Source of the DNA: Brevinema andersonii
Lineage (GTDB): Bacteria > Spirochaetota > DYKD01
Length of the DNA: 55,915 bases
Direction of reading: 5' to 3'
Assembly (NCBI GenBank): GCA_020722765.1
Contig: DYKD01000012.1
Location: forward strand, 1 to 55,915
Shown here: positions 19,301 through 27,877 of the stretch, piece after piece
How positions within the stretch are numbered: the stretch's first letter is position 1
Layout of the letters: each line of letters begins with the position of its first letter
The notes under the pieces: model-generated
Told to the model about the DNA's origin: nothing
The model's input: only the letters and a program-made list of their open reading frames with translations
Database searches by the model: none
Translations under genes and position numbers: made by a program

Positions 19301-20849
19301 AATATCTGGAGAGGAGCTGCGGTCTGTCAGACAATATGGCGGGAGCCTCGTCATCTCCCATTGAACCTATAGGCTCTTGTCCTGCCTGTGCCATGGGTAT
19401 GATAACCATTGAAAGATCTTCTTGCGTATATCCGAAGGCAGCCTGCTTGATTGTCAACTGGTCAGCGTCAATAGATACGGGCTTTGGTGCTTCAAAAAGA
19501 CCTTTCAACTCAATCCTATTCTCATCCAACCAGCGCCTGTAAAGCCGTCTGCGTGAAATGGAAGCCTTGATTTCATTATCTTTTTTAACACGTCCTGTTT
19601 TTGTATCAACAAGAATCATCTTGCCTGGTCCAAGGATACCTTTTTCCAGGACATCATCAGCAGAGATATCAAGCACCCCTGTTTCAGAAGCCAGAACCAT
19701 GCTCCCACTTCGTGTGATCGTGTAACGCGCAGGACGCAAACCGTTCCTGTCAAGTGAAGCGCCAATCACTGTCCCATCTGTGAAAGCAATCGCTGCAGGA
19801 CCATCCCATGGCTCCATGATGGCAGCATGGTATTCGTAGAAAGAACGCTTATCAGCACTGATGTGGAACTTTGGTCCAAAAGGCTCAGGAACCATCATCA
19901 TCATAGCATGTTCAGGTGAACGACCCGCTGCCACAAGAAGTTCTAGAGTATTATCGAACATTGCAGAATCGCTTCCTTCAGGCATGATGATGGGGGAAAG
20001 CTTCCTGATTTCTTCTCCAAAAAGATCGGATGACAAGGATCCTTCGCGTGCTTTCATGGCATTTATATTTCCACGCAAGGTATTGATTTCACCATTATGA
20101 GCCATCATGCGGAATGGTTGTGCAAGAGGCCAAGAGGGAAAAGTGTTCGTGCTGTAACGTGCATGAACAAGAGCAATGGCACTCTGGAATTTCTGGTCAG
20201 AAAGGTCAGGATAGAACTCTTCAACCTGTGGTCCTAGGAACATCCCTTTGTAAATGATTGTTTTTGAAGAAAGACTGCAAATGTAAAAAGAATCCTGATG
20301 GACTTTCATTTCAAGAAAATATCGTTCTGCGCATTTTCGTATGATGTAAAGCTTACGCTCCAGCGCATCACCAGAAAGACCTTCTACAGAGAGGAAAACC
20401 TGACGTATGAACGGCATAGCGCTGAGGGCAATCTCACCAAGACAGTCAGGTGCGATTGGAACATTACGCCAGCCAAGGATCTTACCCCCTTCCTTCTGTA
20501 CAATAGAAGAAAAATCAGCTTCGTATTTATCCCGAAGAGACCGGTCAACTGGAAGAAAAAGGGAACCGACCCCATAACTTCCCACTGCAGGAAGGGAGAA
20601 TCCCAGTTCAGGTATCACTTTTTCAAAAAAGGAATGTGGAATCTGCACCAATATTCCAGCGCCATCACCAGTCTTGTTATCCCCACCGACTGCGCCCCTA
20701 TGGACCAGCTTTTTGAGAATTGTCAATCCATCTGATACGACCTGATGTGAAGCCTTCCCATTAATAGTAGCAATGAAACCGACACCGCAACTGTCATGTT
20801 CGAAACGTGGGTCATAAAGTCCTTGAGCTCTGTTCATAGTAGTGTTCAT
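16296..20849 (-). CDS. gltB: Glutamate synthase large subunit
   Basis: 1517 aa, full length. Hydrolyses glutamine in an N-terminal class-II amidotransferase domain and aminates 2-oxoglutarate at FMN. The short propeptide ends before Cys21 (HDSCGVGF), which becomes the N-terminal nucleophile after processing. RPARYTITRSG, the FMN-domain stretch NSGEGGESEERY and loop PGEGGQLPGHKV are visible. CVLMRKCHLNTCPVG carries the three cysteines of the [3Fe-4S] cluster. The C-terminal GXGXG beta-helix is seen in NDYVGKGLSGGRIIIYP and GAGMSGGIAYV. The start ATG has GGTGA upstream. Together with gltD it forms the ammonia-assimilation GOGAT; glutamine synthetase is not in the window. Confidence 0.96.
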   Translation of the reverse strand: MNTTMNRAQGLYDPRFEHDSCGVGFIATINGKASHQVVSDGLTILKKLVHRGAVGGDNKTGDGAGILVQIPHSFFEKVIPELGFSLPAVGSYGVGSLFLPVDRSLRDKYEADFSSIVQKEGGKILGWRNVPIAPDCLGEIALSAMPFIRQVFLSVEGLSGDALERKLYIIRKCAERYFLEMKVHQDSFYICSLSSKTIIYKGMFLGPQVEEFYPDLSDQKFQSAIALVHARYSTNTFPSWPLAQPFRMMAHNGEINTLRGNINAMKAREGSLSSDLFGEEIRKLSPIIMPEGSDSAMFDNTLELLVAAGRSPEHAMMMMVPEPFGPKFHISADKRSFYEYHAAIMEPWDGPAAIAFTDGTVIGASLDRNGLRPARYTITRSGSMVLASETGVLDISADDVLEKGILGPGKMILVDTKTGRVKKDNEIKASISRRRLYRRWLDENRIELKGLFEAPKPVSIDADQLTIKQAAFGYTQEDLSMVIIPMAQAGQEPIGSMGDDEAPAILSDRPQLLSRYFKQVFAQVTNPPIDPYRENLVMSLMSYIGKEQNLLAETPLHCHQLKLNHPVLTNEDTDRLIRCNESDFKAVVVPSLFPVKEGAAGLEPAVERLCKEVEAKVDEGFSMVILSDKAIDPENAPIPALLAVAAVHNHLIRVNKRHLVGLVIQTGEAKEIMDFATLIGFGVSAINPYLAFETLAGIKLSSAAFEKMTMEQAIDNYINAVKKGILKVMSKMGISTIRSYRGAQIFEAIGLDSSLVEKYFPGVPSRIGGAGLDVIANETLQRHRRAEGLDRNVTGLEIGGHYRFRRNSEKHLMSPETIVLLQKCVRTGSYETYKKFANTIDEQSSNLCTLRGLFSFKPGKPVPIDEVEPATSIVKRFVSSAMSFGSISKEAHETMAIAMNRLGAQSNSGEGGESEERYTPNWDMETSMSKVKQVASGRFGVTSDYLVHAKELQIKMAQGAKPGEGGQLPGHKVNPVIAKVRHSTPGVMLISPPPHHDIYSIEDLAQLIHDLKNASDGARVSVKLVSEAGVGTVAAGVAKGKADMVLISGGDGGTGASPLSSIKGAGMPWEVGLSETQQTLVLNGLRNKIRVQTDGQLRTGRDVVIAALLGAEEFGFGTISLMTLGCVLMRKCHLNTCPVGIATQDGKLRKRFNGKPEYIINYMMFVAQDVRERMAELGFRTIDEMVGQADRLEIGKAIGHWKTKGLDFSRIFVKPELPPGGAYRCTTGQQPFVMSLIDDNMIDNSRPALENKQPVKLFTQIKNSDRSVGAKLSAAISKRYGAAGLPQDTISCRFAGAAGQSFGAFLAPGVTFELEGEANDYVGKGLSGGRIIIYPQRGSLYRSQNNIIVGNVCLFGATSGEAFIHGMAGERFAVRNSGVNTVVEGVGDHGCEYMTGGRVVILGKTGVNFGAGMSGGIAYVLDENQLFDTHCNLEMVDLEPVTNNEDAAFLHDIISRHVKYTGSKHAEQILKDWNEMLPLFVKVFPIDYKKALERMKTSEGTKSEVMTITEEVWRRHG

Positions 20850-21347
20850 CTTTTCACCTGTTTAACAATCTTTTTACTTCTAAACGGAAACAAAACGCCA
20901 TAAGATATTGCAATTTTCGTACCAAAAAACATAAATCAATTGAAAACTTATTCCAAATATAATACATATAAAAAGAACCAACAAAATTAAAAACATTAAA
21001 AATGGTTAAAAATCGACCGTTCTCCATGTAAAATGGTCAGAGACTAATCTAAACATCAAACCAGATAGTATCCTGAAACAGAATTCCAGCAATCATGGTA
21101 AAGACCTTATTCATAAGAACTCCCATACTGTCAAATCAGACGCCTTAAATTATACTTTTTCAGATGATAAATCAAATACCAGATAAATATGACCATGCCG
21201 AAACCAGCCGAGGGATTTTTGAAAAAACCCAAATGCAAACAAACATCATGGCTGAAATCGACCGGAGTGACCTGCAAAACCCTAATCCGCTTAAAAAGCA
21301 GAATTGAGAAATATCGAAATTTTAACGGATTTTCAAAGATTGTCAAT
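20850..21347. other. Intergenic region between divergent gltB and rpsU
   Basis: About 500 bp, AT-rich. I find no plausible gene; the small reading frames lack ribosome-binding sites and family resemblance. A short GACC/GGTC inverted repeat (21015-21038) and a GGGATTTTT/AAAAACCC hairpin at about 21210-21228 are visible but unassigned. It should hold the gltBD promoter, which does not stand out as a consensus site and may need an activator. Confidence 0.4.
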
Positions 21348-21376
21348 TTGACTAATCCCCCATTCCTGAGTATATT
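21348..21376 (+). promoter_or_regulatory. Promoter of the rpsU-nucleoside phosphorylase-RNase R operon
   Basis: TTGACT (21348-21353), 17-bp spacer, TATATT (21371-21376), 37 bp before the rpsU start. No other promoter-like site was seen before the two following genes. Confidence 0.65.
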
Positions 21377-21413
21377 ACAGTAGAGTTTACACAGAAAGCG
21401 AGGTGTTTTTTAA

Positions 21414-21623
21414 TTGGTTACAGTTTACATCAAAGACAAGGAATCTATCGATGATGCCATCCGAAGATTCAACAAGATTATTGAAAAAGAAGGCATCACA
21501 GCAACATTGAAAGAAAAAATGTATTACACGAAGCCTTCCAAGGCCAAACGTGAACGCATGAACAAGATCAAACGGAAGATTGAAAAGAAAAAACGGAAAG
21601 AGCAGTCACGGAAGGCGTACTAG
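21414..21623 (+). CDS. rpsU: 30S ribosomal protein S21
   Basis: 69 aa. A small basic protein of the 30S platform that aids initiation. The opening VTVYIKDKESIDDAIRRF and the lysine/arginine-rich tail (KRKIEKKKRKEQSRKAY) match bS21. The start codon is TTG, with GAGGTG upstream; no ATG is available near the expected N-terminus. The next gene begins 13 bp after its stop. Confidence 0.93.
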   Translation: MVTVYIKDKESIDDAIRRFNKIIEKEGITATLKEKMYYTKPSKAKRERMNKIKRKIEKKKRKEQSRKAY

Positions 21624-21636
21624 TACGTCCGGAACC

Positions 21637-22947
21637 ATGACAGCCTACGATGTCATAGTCAAGAAACGCAATGGTGGCGTTCTTGAAAACAGTGAAATCG
21701 AGTTTTTTCTTTTAGGTTATCTTTCAGGTAAAATCGCAGATTATCAAATGAGCGCCTTGTTGATGGCGCTCTTTTTTTATCCCATGACGGACAAGGAACG
21801 GATGACCTTCACATCCGTCATGCTCAAGTCCGGTACGACCCTCTCTTTTCCACAAATAAAAAACCAAAAGATTGACAAACATAGTACAGGCGGTGTTGGA
21901 GACGGTGTTTCCATCTCTCTGGCTCCGCTCGTTGCAGCATGCGGAGTCACAGTTCCCATGATGTCAGGACGCGGACTCGGACACACTGGCGGAACCTTGG
22001 ACAAACTCGAATCCATCCCTGGTTTCAAAGTGAACCTTGACAAGACAACCATCTCAAAAATCCTCAAGAAGACCGGACTCTGCCTCTTTGGACAGACAGA
22101 AGACCTTGTCCCTCTTGACAAACGTCTCTATGCATTACGTGATGTGACAGGCACAGTGGACAACATTGATCTCATATCAGCAAGCATCATGAGCAAGAAA
22201 CTGGCCGAAGGGATAGATGGTCTTGTGCTTGACGTGAAAGCAGGACGTGGCGCTTTCATGAAAAGTATCAAAGACGCAGAAAAACTCGCACGTACCATGT
22301 GCGACATCGGCAAGGCAGCCGGGAAAAAGATGACAGCCTTCATCACAGACATGAACGAACCTCTTGGAAACTCCGTTGGAAATTCCCTGGAGATGATTGA
22401 ACAGATCGAACTATTAAAAGGCCATGGGAATCCGGACATGCTTAGCCTCGTCATCGCTCTTGGTACAGAAATGTTGATAATGGGGGGAGCGGCGAAAAAT
22501 ACGAATGATGCGGAAGAAAAATTAAATAGAGCCATCGCATCTGGCGCAGCTTTGGAAAAGCTCCGTGAAATCATCATCGCACAATCAGGGACACCAAAAG
22601 TGATAGATGATTACAGACATTTTCCCCAAGCTAAATATACAGGAGAAATCAAAGCGACACAAACAGGATTCATTTCAGGACTGGATCCCATGACAATCGG
22701 AAAATCAGCTATCCTACTGGGTGCTGGACGCACGGTCACAACGGACAAAGTTGACCCTTCTGCAGGATTCAAACTCCTCAAGAAGAAAAATGATGCTGTC
22801 TCCAAAGGGGATATCATCGCATTGGCTTGTTCAAATGACAAAGGGAAACTGGAAGCAGGAACCGCATTGTTCCTCGAGTCCCTTTCTTTTTCCAACAAAA
22901 AGACAAGTCATAAAAAAATCATCATTAAAAAGATAACAACCCGCTAG
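21637..22947 (+). CDS. Pyrimidine-nucleoside (thymidine) phosphorylase
   Basis: 436 aa from the ATG at 21637. Splits thymidine, uridine or deoxyuridine with phosphate into base and (deoxy)ribose-1-phosphate. The family signature is clear: KHSTGGVGDGVSI, then SGRGLGHTGGTLDKLESIPG, and KLAEGIDGLVLDVKAGRGAF. The length matches DeoA/Pdp proteins. The choice between deoA (thymidine-specific) and pdp (broad pyrimidine) cannot be made by eye. The ribosome-binding site is weak (CCGGAA), so translation may depend on rpsU readthrough 13 bp upstream. Confidence 0.9.
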   Translation: MTAYDVIVKKRNGGVLENSEIEFFLLGYLSGKIADYQMSALLMALFFYPMTDKERMTFTSVMLKSGTTLSFPQIKNQKIDKHSTGGVGDGVSISLAPLVAACGVTVPMMSGRGLGHTGGTLDKLESIPGFKVNLDKTTISKILKKTGLCLFGQTEDLVPLDKRLYALRDVTGTVDNIDLISASIMSKKLAEGIDGLVLDVKAGRGAFMKSIKDAEKLARTMCDIGKAAGKKMTAFITDMNEPLGNSVGNSLEMIEQIELLKGHGNPDMLSLVIALGTEMLIMGGAAKNTNDAEEKLNRAIASGAALEKLREIIIAQSGTPKVIDDYRHFPQAKYTGEIKATQTGFISGLDPMTIGKSAILLGAGRTVTTDKVDPSAGFKLLKKKNDAVSKGDIIALACSNDKGKLEAGTALFLESLSFSNKKTSHKKIIIKKITTR

Positions 22948-22972
22948 AAAAACGCGGTATCTCAAGGAATTT

Positions 22973-24670
22973 ATGAACACAATCGGAATTTACAAGAATG
23001 CAAAACCACCCTACATCGCTCCCCTTATCAAACAGGACGATGTGAGACAGATATGGGTGGACGGATCTCCACTTCTCAAGGAAGGGGACATCGTAAAAGT
23101 CTCATTTAAAAAGAAAATATCCACAAAAAAATCCAAATATTCTGAAAAATATTATGGGAAAATACTGGAAAAAATAACAGGCACAGAAGAAGATCTGGAC
23201 AAACTCATAGTTGCAGCGAAATACCAACTTGACAAACGATTCAAGCCAAAAGTCTTAACAGAGCTTGAAACACTGCTGGAACTGAAAGACGAATTTCCAG
23301 ACAGGCAAACCATTGAGAACGAGTTCATTGTCACAATCGACAGTGAATATGCAAAGGATCTGGACGATGCGGTCTCCCTCCGTAAGACAGGACAGCATTA
23401 TGAACTGTCAGTCTATATTGCTGATGTCAGCCACTTTGTCAGGATAGGAAGCGAAATAGACCAAGAAGCTTACCTTAGGGGAACATCCATCTATTACGCA
23501 AACGATGTTATCCCCATGCTACCAAAACTTCTCTCAAACAACTACTGCTCCCTCAACGCAGGAGAGGAAAAGCTGGTCATGGCAGTGAAAATGACAATAG
23601 ACAAGGCAGGAAAAGTCCTTTCTCATACCATATTCCCCGCACGTATCATTATTTCAGAACGATGGTCCTACAACCAGGTGAACAAGATGCTCATGTCCCC
23701 AGGGCATGACATAGCGTCAAAAAATGCGTTGCTTATGCGGGACATGCTCAAGATCATAAAGACAAAACGATTGCAAGAAGGCAGTATAGATTTTGACATG
23801 GATGAAATCCAAGTACGCATTGGAGATGACGGGAAAGTCGTGTCCATTGACAGGATAAAACGCGGGGACGCTGAAAAAATGATTGAAGAGTTCATGTTGC
23901 TGGCAAACAAGACAGTGGCAAAGTTCCTATCCGACCAGAACATCCCTTCCATGTACAGGATTCATGACATTCCAGATGTGATCAAGATAGACAATTTTAA
24001 CAACGTCGTGCGGCCTCTCAACATGGGATGTGTGAATCTCAACGCAATCAATCCCCAGTCTTTCCAGGCCATCATCTCACGTACACGGGATAATGAATAT
24101 GAGAAACTGATCAACCTCATGGTATTGCGTACCATGCAGGCAGCCAAATACAGTGTTGAGAATATCGGTCATTTCGGACTTTCCTTTGACCATTATACAC
24201 ACTTCACATCTCCTATCCGGCGGTATCCAGACCTTATTGTGCACAGATTGTTGAAACACGTCATACAGCACAAGAAAGCCGGACGTAAACCACTCTATAC
24301 GCATCAGGAAATGGAAGAGATTGCAACACATTCTTCCATCACAGAAAAGAATGCGACAGACATAGAACGATACTATCTAAAACTAAAGCAGGTAAGATTC
24401 CTGAAACAGAAAATCGGGAAGACATTCCATGGAATCATTTCTGGTGTAAGTTTCAACGGAGTCTATGTGGAGCTTGTGGATTATCCAGTGGAAGGTCTCC
24501 TGCCAAAATCACTCATGATGGATGACTATTATATCTACGATGAGAAACAGAACATCTATATTGGACGAAAAAACCACAAGGTGCTTATGCTCGGGAAAAA
24601 AATCCGCGTGAAAGTGGCAAAAGTGGATGATACCAGATTTTTCGTTGATTTTGAAAGCGTAGAACTTTAA
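22973..24670 (+). CDS. rnr: RNase R/RNase II family 3'-5' exoribonuclease
   Basis: 565 aa. Degrades RNA processively from the 3' end. The RNB catalytic motif TIDSEYAKDLDDAV supplies the Mg-binding aspartates (Asp123, Asp129, Asp131, Asp132), and SPIRRYPDLIVHRLL is the conserved late RNB motif. Residues ~480-565 form an S1 domain (FHGIISGVSFNGVYVELVD). It is shorter than E. coli RNase R (about 800 aa) because it has only a short N-terminal OB-like segment and no basic tail. The gene sits 25 bp downstream of the phosphorylase with AAGGA before the ATG. Pairing RNA decay with nucleoside salvage and S21 in one operon is sensible. It converges on the FAD oxidase gene with 15 bp between them. Confidence 0.88.
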   Translation: MNTIGIYKNAKPPYIAPLIKQDDVRQIWVDGSPLLKEGDIVKVSFKKKISTKKSKYSEKYYGKILEKITGTEEDLDKLIVAAKYQLDKRFKPKVLTELETLLELKDEFPDRQTIENEFIVTIDSEYAKDLDDAVSLRKTGQHYELSVYIADVSHFVRIGSEIDQEAYLRGTSIYYANDVIPMLPKLLSNNYCSLNAGEEKLVMAVKMTIDKAGKVLSHTIFPARIIISERWSYNQVNKMLMSPGHDIASKNALLMRDMLKIIKTKRLQEGSIDFDMDEIQVRIGDDGKVVSIDRIKRGDAEKMIEEFMLLANKTVAKFLSDQNIPSMYRIHDIPDVIKIDNFNNVVRPLNMGCVNLNAINPQSFQAIISRTRDNEYEKLINLMVLRTMQAAKYSVENIGHFGLSFDHYTHFTSPIRRYPDLIVHRLLKHVIQHKKAGRKPLYTHQEMEEIATHSSITEKNATDIERYYLKLKQVRFLKQKIGKTFHGIISGVSFNGVYVELVDYPVEGLLPKSLMMDDYYIYDEKQNIYIGRKNHKVLMLGKKIRVKVAKVDDTRFFVDFESVEL

Positions 24671-24685
24671 AGACTCTCCCCTTGC

Positions 24686-26197
24686 TTACAGGACATTCCC
24701 AGAATTAAGCAACCCAGCAGGATCAAAAAACCTTTTCACACGACGCATGGATTCCAGATCTTTTTCTGAATACATCAGCTCCAGATAAGGTTTTTTGATT
24801 TTCCCTATCCCATGTTCACCGCTTACCGTTCCACCCAGACTGACAGCTTTTATGACAAACTGTCTGACAATCTCTTTTCCACGGCCGTACTCTTCAGGAT
24901 CTTTTGGAATGATGTTCACATGGACATGGCTATCTCCAATGTGACCAAAAAGGACATACTGAAGTTTTGCCTCGTCCAGTTTCTGCCTGTAGAAGGAAAG
25001 CATCTCCCTAAAAGTATTATCAGGCACAGCGATATCAGTGCCGAGTTTTACTATTTCAGGATGCTTCTGGTTCACTTTTCCAATCAACGCATTTATGGTT
25101 TCAGGAACAAGATGCCTAAACAACTTTAACCTTTCAGAATCCTTATTGATGGAACCGTCCCACGTGTCATCCAACGAAGAGGAATGACGTTCGAGCACTG
25201 GTTTCAAGGCCAGGATGGCATTTTCCAAATCACCTTCAACCAAACCAATATCAACCAGCAAGGCAGCATTATAAAAGTTTTTTAGGGCAGGAAGGCTGAT
25301 CCTGGGATTTTCTTCCTGTTTCTTTTTTAAAAGTTCAATGGATTCAGGTCCGAAATATTCTATAGCCAGGACTTCCTGTCTGTCCCGCAAAGTCTGGACA
25401 CAGTCAATGGCTGATCCCTCATCCTTGAAAAAAGCCATGAAAGGGAACTCCAACTGTCTCTTTTCAACAAGCATGACTTCAATTTCTGTTATGATCCCAA
25501 GTGTTCCCTCAGAACCAATGAACAGATCCAAAAGATCCATCCCTGGCTTATAAAAATATCCAGCATTGTTCTTAATATCAGAGAATGATGTCTTTTCAAT
25601 CCTCAGCTCATAATCCTTTCCTCTGATGGATGAAAAACAGATCTTATCATCTTCTGCAAGAAACATCCCCCTGGTCATGCCCAAGACTTCTCCGTCAGGA
25701 AGGATGACAGTGGCTGCAAAGACATGGTTTCTCAATGAACCGTTCCTAAAACTCCTTGCACCTGAAGCGTTCACTGCTGCCATTCCGCCTGCGCATGCAG
25801 CTGGTTCAGTAGGATCAACGGGGAAAAGATATTCCTTTCCGTTTATGAATTTGTATTTTGAAATGAAATCGTTAATGGAATTCAGAGTCACACCAGCCTG
25901 CACTCTCAGATGCATCCTGGAAGTCTCCTCGTTCTGTTCAATCCCTAATATGTTATCCATCTTCTCCAAGGAAATCAGAACACCACCTTGGGGAACTGCT
26001 CCACCCGTGATGCCCGTCCTTCCTGAAGAAATCGTAAACTTTTCCTCCTCTTTGGCTAATTCCCTTACAAGACTGACAAGCTCATCAAAACTTTCTGGAA
26101 AATAGAGGGCTTCAGTCTCCCCTTTCATTCTGGATTCATCATGCAGATAAGAGGAACAGAAACGGACAATGTCGTTCTTATTCTCATATTTTATCAT
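24686..26197 (-). CDS. GlcD/D-lactate dehydrogenase-type FAD-linked oxidase
   Basis: 503 aa. VAO/PCMH-fold flavoprotein that oxidises a D-2-hydroxyacid (glycolate, D-lactate or 2-hydroxyglutarate are the family substrates). FAD-binding motifs: SGRTGITGGAVPQGGVLISL, VDPTEPAACAGGMAAVNASG, and DLFIGSEGTLGIITE. The C-terminal cap has GHIGDSHVHVNI with metal/substrate histidines and ends GEHGIGKIKKPYLELM...FDPAGLLNSGNVL, all as in GlcD. No iron-sulfur GlcF partner is adjacent. The start overlaps the rtcB remnant. The exact substrate is undetermined. Confidence 0.85.
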   Translation of the reverse strand: MIKYENKNDIVRFCSSYLHDESRMKGETEALYFPESFDELVSLVRELAKEEEKFTISSGRTGITGGAVPQGGVLISLEKMDNILGIEQNEETSRMHLRVQAGVTLNSINDFISKYKFINGKEYLFPVDPTEPAACAGGMAAVNASGARSFRNGSLRNHVFAATVILPDGEVLGMTRGMFLAEDDKICFSSIRGKDYELRIEKTSFSDIKNNAGYFYKPGMDLLDLFIGSEGTLGIITEIEVMLVEKRQLEFPFMAFFKDEGSAIDCVQTLRDRQEVLAIEYFGPESIELLKKKQEENPRISLPALKNFYNAALLVDIGLVEGDLENAILALKPVLERHSSSLDDTWDGSINKDSERLKLFRHLVPETINALIGKVNQKHPEIVKLGTDIAVPDNTFREMLSFYRQKLDEAKLQYVLFGHIGDSHVHVNIIPKDPEEYGRGKEIVRQFVIKAVSLGGTVSGEHGIGKIKKPYLELMYSEKDLESMRRVKRFFDPAGLLNSGNVL

Positions 26198-26417
26198 AAG
26201 ACCTTCTTCGATTTTTCAGACCAGCAATCCTGCTCCTGTCACATCTGTAACGGGTTCCTTGAAACGTCGCATCATGGAAGGATCGCATTATCTGTTGCAA
26301 GGACTCCGCCAATAGGCATTCCATATCATCTGCCCAGACTTTGATGGGGATATTTCCTGTTTCTATGAATTTAAACATTCCTGTTTTTCTTGTGTTCCTT
26401 GCCTGTCCAACAATCAA
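26184..26417 (-). pseudogene. rtcB: Remnant of RNA-splicing ligase RtcB, internally deleted
   Basis: From the ATG at 26378 one frame reads MFKFIETGNIPIKVWADDME, the N-terminus of RtcB-like ligases. It then jumps directly, in another frame, to MPIGGVLATDNAILP, the RtcB segment that normally lies ~35 residues later (…GYGMPIGGVLAT…) and is followed by the metal-binding VGVDIGCGM motif. Here a TGA follows at once, and most of the ~400-residue enzyme is gone. The last ~70 bp encode a tail (FKEPVTDVTGAGLLV) I cannot place. Intact RtcB joins 2',3'-cyclic-phosphate RNA ends with 5'-OH ends. The remnant overlaps the beta-CASP nuclease gene upstream and the FAD oxidase downstream, so the intact gene was probably operonic with the nuclease. 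Confidence 0.65.
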
Positions 26418-27793
26418 CCAAAATCGATCTCTTCATCATAAGAAGGAATGATAATTTCTGCAGACGTAATCTCTTTTGCGCCTTCAGCCAAGCCTTGCAA
26501 TTGGCTTTGCTCACCATGTACCAAAACCAGTTTTTTCAGTCCTGGACAAGCCTTGATATATTCCAGAAGGTCATCCCTGCCTGCATGAGCGCTGAAAGCA
26601 TTCAGCTTCACGACTTCCGCATTCACTTGCAAAGGTCTTCCATAAACAAATACAGGGGACTGCCCTTCCAGAATTTTTCGTCCCAAAGTATGTTGCGCCA
26701 AAAAACCGACGAACAAGATCGTGTTCTTCCTGCTTGGCGCGTTATGGATAAGATGATGCAGGATTCTTCCTGATTCACACATCCCTGAAGCAGAAATGAT
26801 GATGCACGGTTCTTTGCTCGTGTTAAGACGTTGGGACTCCTCTTTTGAAGAGACATAATGTATGAACCCCTGCTTCAAAAATCCTGACCCCATGTCTGTT
26901 GTCTCTTTGTCAAAAAGTTCTCCGTGCTTGGTGAAGACTTCTGAAACATGTTGGGACAAAGGACTATCCACATAAACAGGTACTTGTGGCAGGAGCCCTG
27001 AATCAAAAAGTTTCTTGAGCACATACTGCATCTCTTGCGTGCGTCCTAATGAAAAAGACGGGATAATGACCTTGCCACCACGGTCAAAAGTCCGTTTCAG
27101 GACATCTGCCAGACGTTCCTGCAACTGGTCAAGTGGCTCATGAACACGATTCCCATACGTGCTCTCAATTACCAGAATGTCCAAATCTTTCAGTTGTTCA
27201 GGATCTTTCAGAACAGGCATGTTTTTCCGTCCGAGATCAAACGCAAAACCTATACGTGTCTCTTTCCCTTTTTCACGCACAGTCATCCTGTTGAGAGCTG
27301 AACCAAGTATATGACCGGCTTCAATGAACTCAACATCCATATCGGGCGTCACAGGGACGGGAACATCATATTTGACTGGCCTGATGCACTTTTCGGCAAG
27401 TGGCACATCCTCAATTTCATAAAGCGGTTCGTGAAGGTCTTTCAGATCAATCCCATTCTTGATCATGAACTTGATATCATTTTCCTGGATGCGCGCAGAG
27501 TCCATCCACATGACTGGAAGGAGATCAGCTGTGGCTTCAGTGCAATAAACATTCCCTGAAAATCCTTGGCGGACCATGGTCGGGAAATTCCCACAATGAT
27601 CAATATGCGCATGGGAAATGACAACAGCATGGATACCACCAGAACGTTGGAACATGGAAAGGTTCTTTCCAAAAGCCTCAGAACGCCTGCCTTGGAACAT
27701 GCCACAGTCACGCAAGACGCGAAAAGAATCCGTAGATATGAGATGTGCAGAACCTGTTACTTCTCCTGCACCACCAAGGAACTTGATTTTCAT
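26414..27793 (-). CDS. Metallo-beta-lactamase/beta-CASP RNA-processing exonuclease-like protein
   Basis: 459 aa from the ATG at 27793, which has GGAGG seven bases ahead. Bacterial YSH1/CPSF73-like family; members cleave or trim RNA with two zinc ions. Motif 2 is HAHIDHCG (His61, His63, Asp65, His66). GAGEVTGSAHLI is the opening signature, EAGHILGSALNRM follows, and the beta-CASP domain shows DSPLSQHVSEVF and SASGMCESGRILHHL. The C-terminal FSAHAGRDDLLEYI contains the last zinc ligand. Its stop overlaps the rtcB remnant, a suggestive RNA-repair/RNA-processing pairing now lost. Confidence 0.88.
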   Translation of the reverse strand: MKIKFLGGAGEVTGSAHLISTDSFRVLRDCGMFQGRRSEAFGKNLSMFQRSGGIHAVVISHAHIDHCGNFPTMVRQGFSGNVYCTEATADLLPVMWMDSARIQENDIKFMIKNGIDLKDLHEPLYEIEDVPLAEKCIRPVKYDVPVPVTPDMDVEFIEAGHILGSALNRMTVREKGKETRIGFAFDLGRKNMPVLKDPEQLKDLDILVIESTYGNRVHEPLDQLQERLADVLKRTFDRGGKVIIPSFSLGRTQEMQYVLKKLFDSGLLPQVPVYVDSPLSQHVSEVFTKHGELFDKETTDMGSGFLKQGFIHYVSSKEESQRLNTSKEPCIIISASGMCESGRILHHLIHNAPSRKNTILFVGFLAQHTLGRKILEGQSPVFVYGRPLQVNAEVVKLNAFSAHAGRDDLLEYIKACPGLKKLVLVHGEQSQLQGLAEGAKEITSAEIIIPSYDEEIDFG

Positions 27794-27877
27794 GATGCCT
27801 CCTGTATAGGGAAAGGATAACAAACTAAACTTGAAAAAGCGACAATATTGTATTTACTTCTTTTCCGCGAGGTGGTC

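Noticed and set aside
21015-21038. GACC...GGTC inverted repeat upstream of gltB
   Set aside because: Only four paired bases; too weak to call an operator.
21131-21346. 71-codon reverse frame between gltB and rpsU
   Set aside because: No ribosome-binding site or family resemblance, and it overlaps the rpsU -35 region; treated as chance.
26184-26417. Archease-like reading of the short protein (MFKFIETGNIPIKVWADD)
   Set aside because: Archease similarity is superficial. The adjoining MPIGGVLATDNAILP in another frame is specific to RtcB, so an rtcB remnant explains both pieces.
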